A stretch of DNA of 6,892 nucleotides from Bacillota bacterium (GTDB taxonomy: Bacteria; Bacillota; Clostridia; Christensenellales; Pumilibacteraceae). Below are positions 5,549 through 6,892 of this stretch, piece by piece. The translations under genes were made by a program, and so were the position numbers. The DNA is taken from positions 1 to 6,892 of the forward strand of contig WQSV01000078.1 in assembly GCA_009787685.1 (NCBI GenBank). Reading direction: 5' to 3'. Within the stretch, counting starts at the first letter, position 1; each line of letters opens with the position of its first letter. A model generated the notes under the pieces. The model worked only from the letters and a program-made list of their open reading frames with translations. It had not been told where the DNA came from and did not search any database.

Positions 5549-6892
5549 GGAGATAATCACACTTATTGGAGAAACTACAATGTTATTCAAAGCACATATG
5601 TGGTCGCTAATAGGAATGAGATCCAAGTTGGACTCCCAATACATCAATACGGACAAAGGTCAGGACGCAGAACAGGAACTATCACTGCAACAAATGCAAA
5701 CTCAAATGTTGGACCTTTTGCTGACGGCAGTGTTCGTCCTTTTCATGACCAAATTAGGCATAATGGTGGAGCGAACCCGGGAGATTCGGGTTCTCCAGTT
5801 TTCATTATCTCTGGCAACAGGCGCATTTTAGCCGCGACTACTTTTGCTGGCGGAAATACTAGTGCTCTTGCAAGCAAAATCACAAACATAATTTCCACTC
5901 TAAATGTCACAATCAGAACAAATATAAACCCACTTCCAACACCAACAGGTGTTCAAGTCAATCAAAACACTCGTGTTGTATCTTGGAGTGCAGTTGCAAA
6001 CGCTCAAGGCTATCATATCTATCTCAGTGGAAGAAGGGCGACAAGAACCCCAACAACAGCGTTGAACTTCAATCTTAACACTCTGCCAGCTTATGTTGGC
6101 GGAAACAGAGTGCAAGTTCGTGCAGTTTCGATGGCGGTTGGAAGGACTGATTCCGCACTTAGTGCAAGCGTAAATCTCACCAATCCCGTGGTGGGGGTTT
6201 TGACAACTCCGACTTGGAGACAAAGCGGAACTATCACTAATGGCTTTTTTAGAGTTTTCAATATTGATGAGAGGTCAACTGGAATTCATGTCTATGCGGG
6301 AAACATTAGGGTCTACACTAGTAATTCTATTGACCGGCGAGAGGGTGTTGAAACAGCAAGAATAGAATCGACACGGTTTCAAACTCCATTCCCCGCAGGA
6401 TGGAGCAATTTGAGGATTCGAACGGTGAGCAGTGCGACGTATTTAAATGACAGTGAATTGAGTGATGCACATTGGGTTATCCATGCAGGAACGCTCTCAC
6501 TTCCAATAAATATCTCAGTCAACCAAAGTAATGGAGTCATCAGCTGGACAAGACCTGTCGGGGCTGACCAGTTTAGAGTTCATGTTTATGTTGCGGGAGT
6601 TCGAAGAACAACTCAATATCAATTTACTAGTTTTAATCTCACAACACTTGGTTTGCCATTAGGGCAACACAATATTCAATTAAGAAGCTATAATCATAGA
6701 AGAAGTGAAGCTGCTTTTGCAAACATCAACAATTCGGGACTAACAGTAGCTGTCACTTTCATTTCATCAATGACCCTTGCAACACCAACGAATATTCAAG
6801 CAGACAGAACGACTGGATTGGTGACATGGGGAGCGGTTCAGTTTGCGACAGGATACCATGTCTATGTTGACAATGTTCGTCGAACGACAACA
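5549..6892 (+). pseudogene. Rest of the secreted serine protease: catalytic Ser region and FN3-like repeats, right end outside the window
   Basis: The same frame as the upstream fragment stays open for 448 codons to the window edge, far beyond chance. It first completes the protease domain. NPGDSGSPVF holds the catalytic Ser, residue 427 if the TGA is counted as one residue, and is the classic serine motif of trypsin-like enzymes. After a short helix-like stretch (ASKITNIISTL) come tandem beta-rich repeats of about 90 residues that resemble fibronectin type III domains. No stop is reached, so any cell-wall anchor would lie outside. The piece has no start of its own with a ribosome site: GTG 5600 is the first in-frame start and would omit part of the fold. 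It is best read as the C-terminal part of one gene, 4508 to beyond 6892, disabled or recoded at 5546. It is typed as a pseudogene because of the stop. If TGA is read through or is a base error, this is simply part of a working CDS. Confidence 0.75.
5933..6892 (+). repeat. Tandem fibronectin-III-like protein repeats
   Basis: Four diverged units start at about 5933, 6197, 6491 and 6773 (88, 98 and 94 codons apart); the fourth is cut by the window edge. Units 1, 3 and 4 share a start like TPTxxQ or LPINIS, a core Trp (VVSWSAV, VISWTRP, LVTWGAV), then Tyr or Phe with a VY pair (GYHIYLSG, FRVHVYVAG, GYHVYVDN) and an Arg-Arg-Thr turn. Unit 2 is more diverged but keeps IHVYAGN. The Trp and Tyr pattern and the unit length fit FN3 or a similar beta-sandwich, which in secreted enzymes usually acts as a spacer or binding module. 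Confidence 0.7.

Noticed and set aside
5546..5600. Selenocysteine insertion at the TGA
   Set aside because: No clear bacterial SECIS hairpin was seen just downstream, and PA-clan serine proteases have no selenocysteine at this place.
5448..5831. Forward frame of 127 aa overlapping the TGA region
   Set aside because: It is an out-of-frame shadow; the true frame carries the NPGDSGSPVF motif and the FN3-like repeats.
5900..6223. Minus-strand frame of 107 aa within the repeats
   Set aside because: It is antisense to the protease frame, has no promoter or ribosome site and has no recognisable protein features.

Overview
The window looks like a chromosomal segment from an AT-rich, low-GC bacterium, most probably an uncultured member of the Bacillota (Clostridia- or Bacilli-like). 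This rests on the base composition, the bacterial-type LeuRS and PurK, sigma-A-like promoters and a secreted multidomain protein. No plasmid, phage, CRISPR or insertion-sequence signal is visible. All clear genes are on the + strand. Lineage is inference only.

Layout: (1) bases 1-552 hold the 3' part of an unrecognised gene that is open to the left window edge and carries a run of nine G. (2) A near-consensus extended -10 promoter follows directly after its stop and drives leuS (588-3041, leucyl-tRNA synthetase, 817 aa from the preferred start). The predicted transcription start falls on the A of the ATG, so the mRNA appears leaderless and has no room for a T-box. (3) A 166-base spacer holds a weak promoter candidate and a clear Shine-Dalgarno site for purK (3208-4347), the ATP-grasp enzyme of purine synthesis. 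It stands alone, with no purE beside it. (4) A rho-independent terminator closes purK. (5) A second extended -10 promoter with almost no leader starts a long frame from 4508 to the right edge. It encodes a secreted trypsin-fold serine protease with a signal peptide, a pro-region, a PA-clan catalytic domain and at least three full plus one partial fibronectin-III-like repeats.

The key observation is that this last frame is interrupted once, by TGA at 5546-5548, between the catalytic Asp and the catalytic Ser. The same frame then stays open for 448 codons and completes the protease. A stop-to-stop gene caller would show a 346-aa fragment and might miss the rest. The cause could be a recent nonsense mutation, a base error, read-through or rare sense use of TGA. 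About 26 Trp codons in the window are TGG, which argues against wholesale reassignment, although none of the three complete genes ends in TGA.

leuS and purK are housekeeping genes with no functional link. The protease is an independently transcribed surface or secreted function. Two of the three visible gene starts lack a ribosome binding site and a leader while purK has both, so this organism probably mixes leaderless and Shine-Dalgarno initiation.
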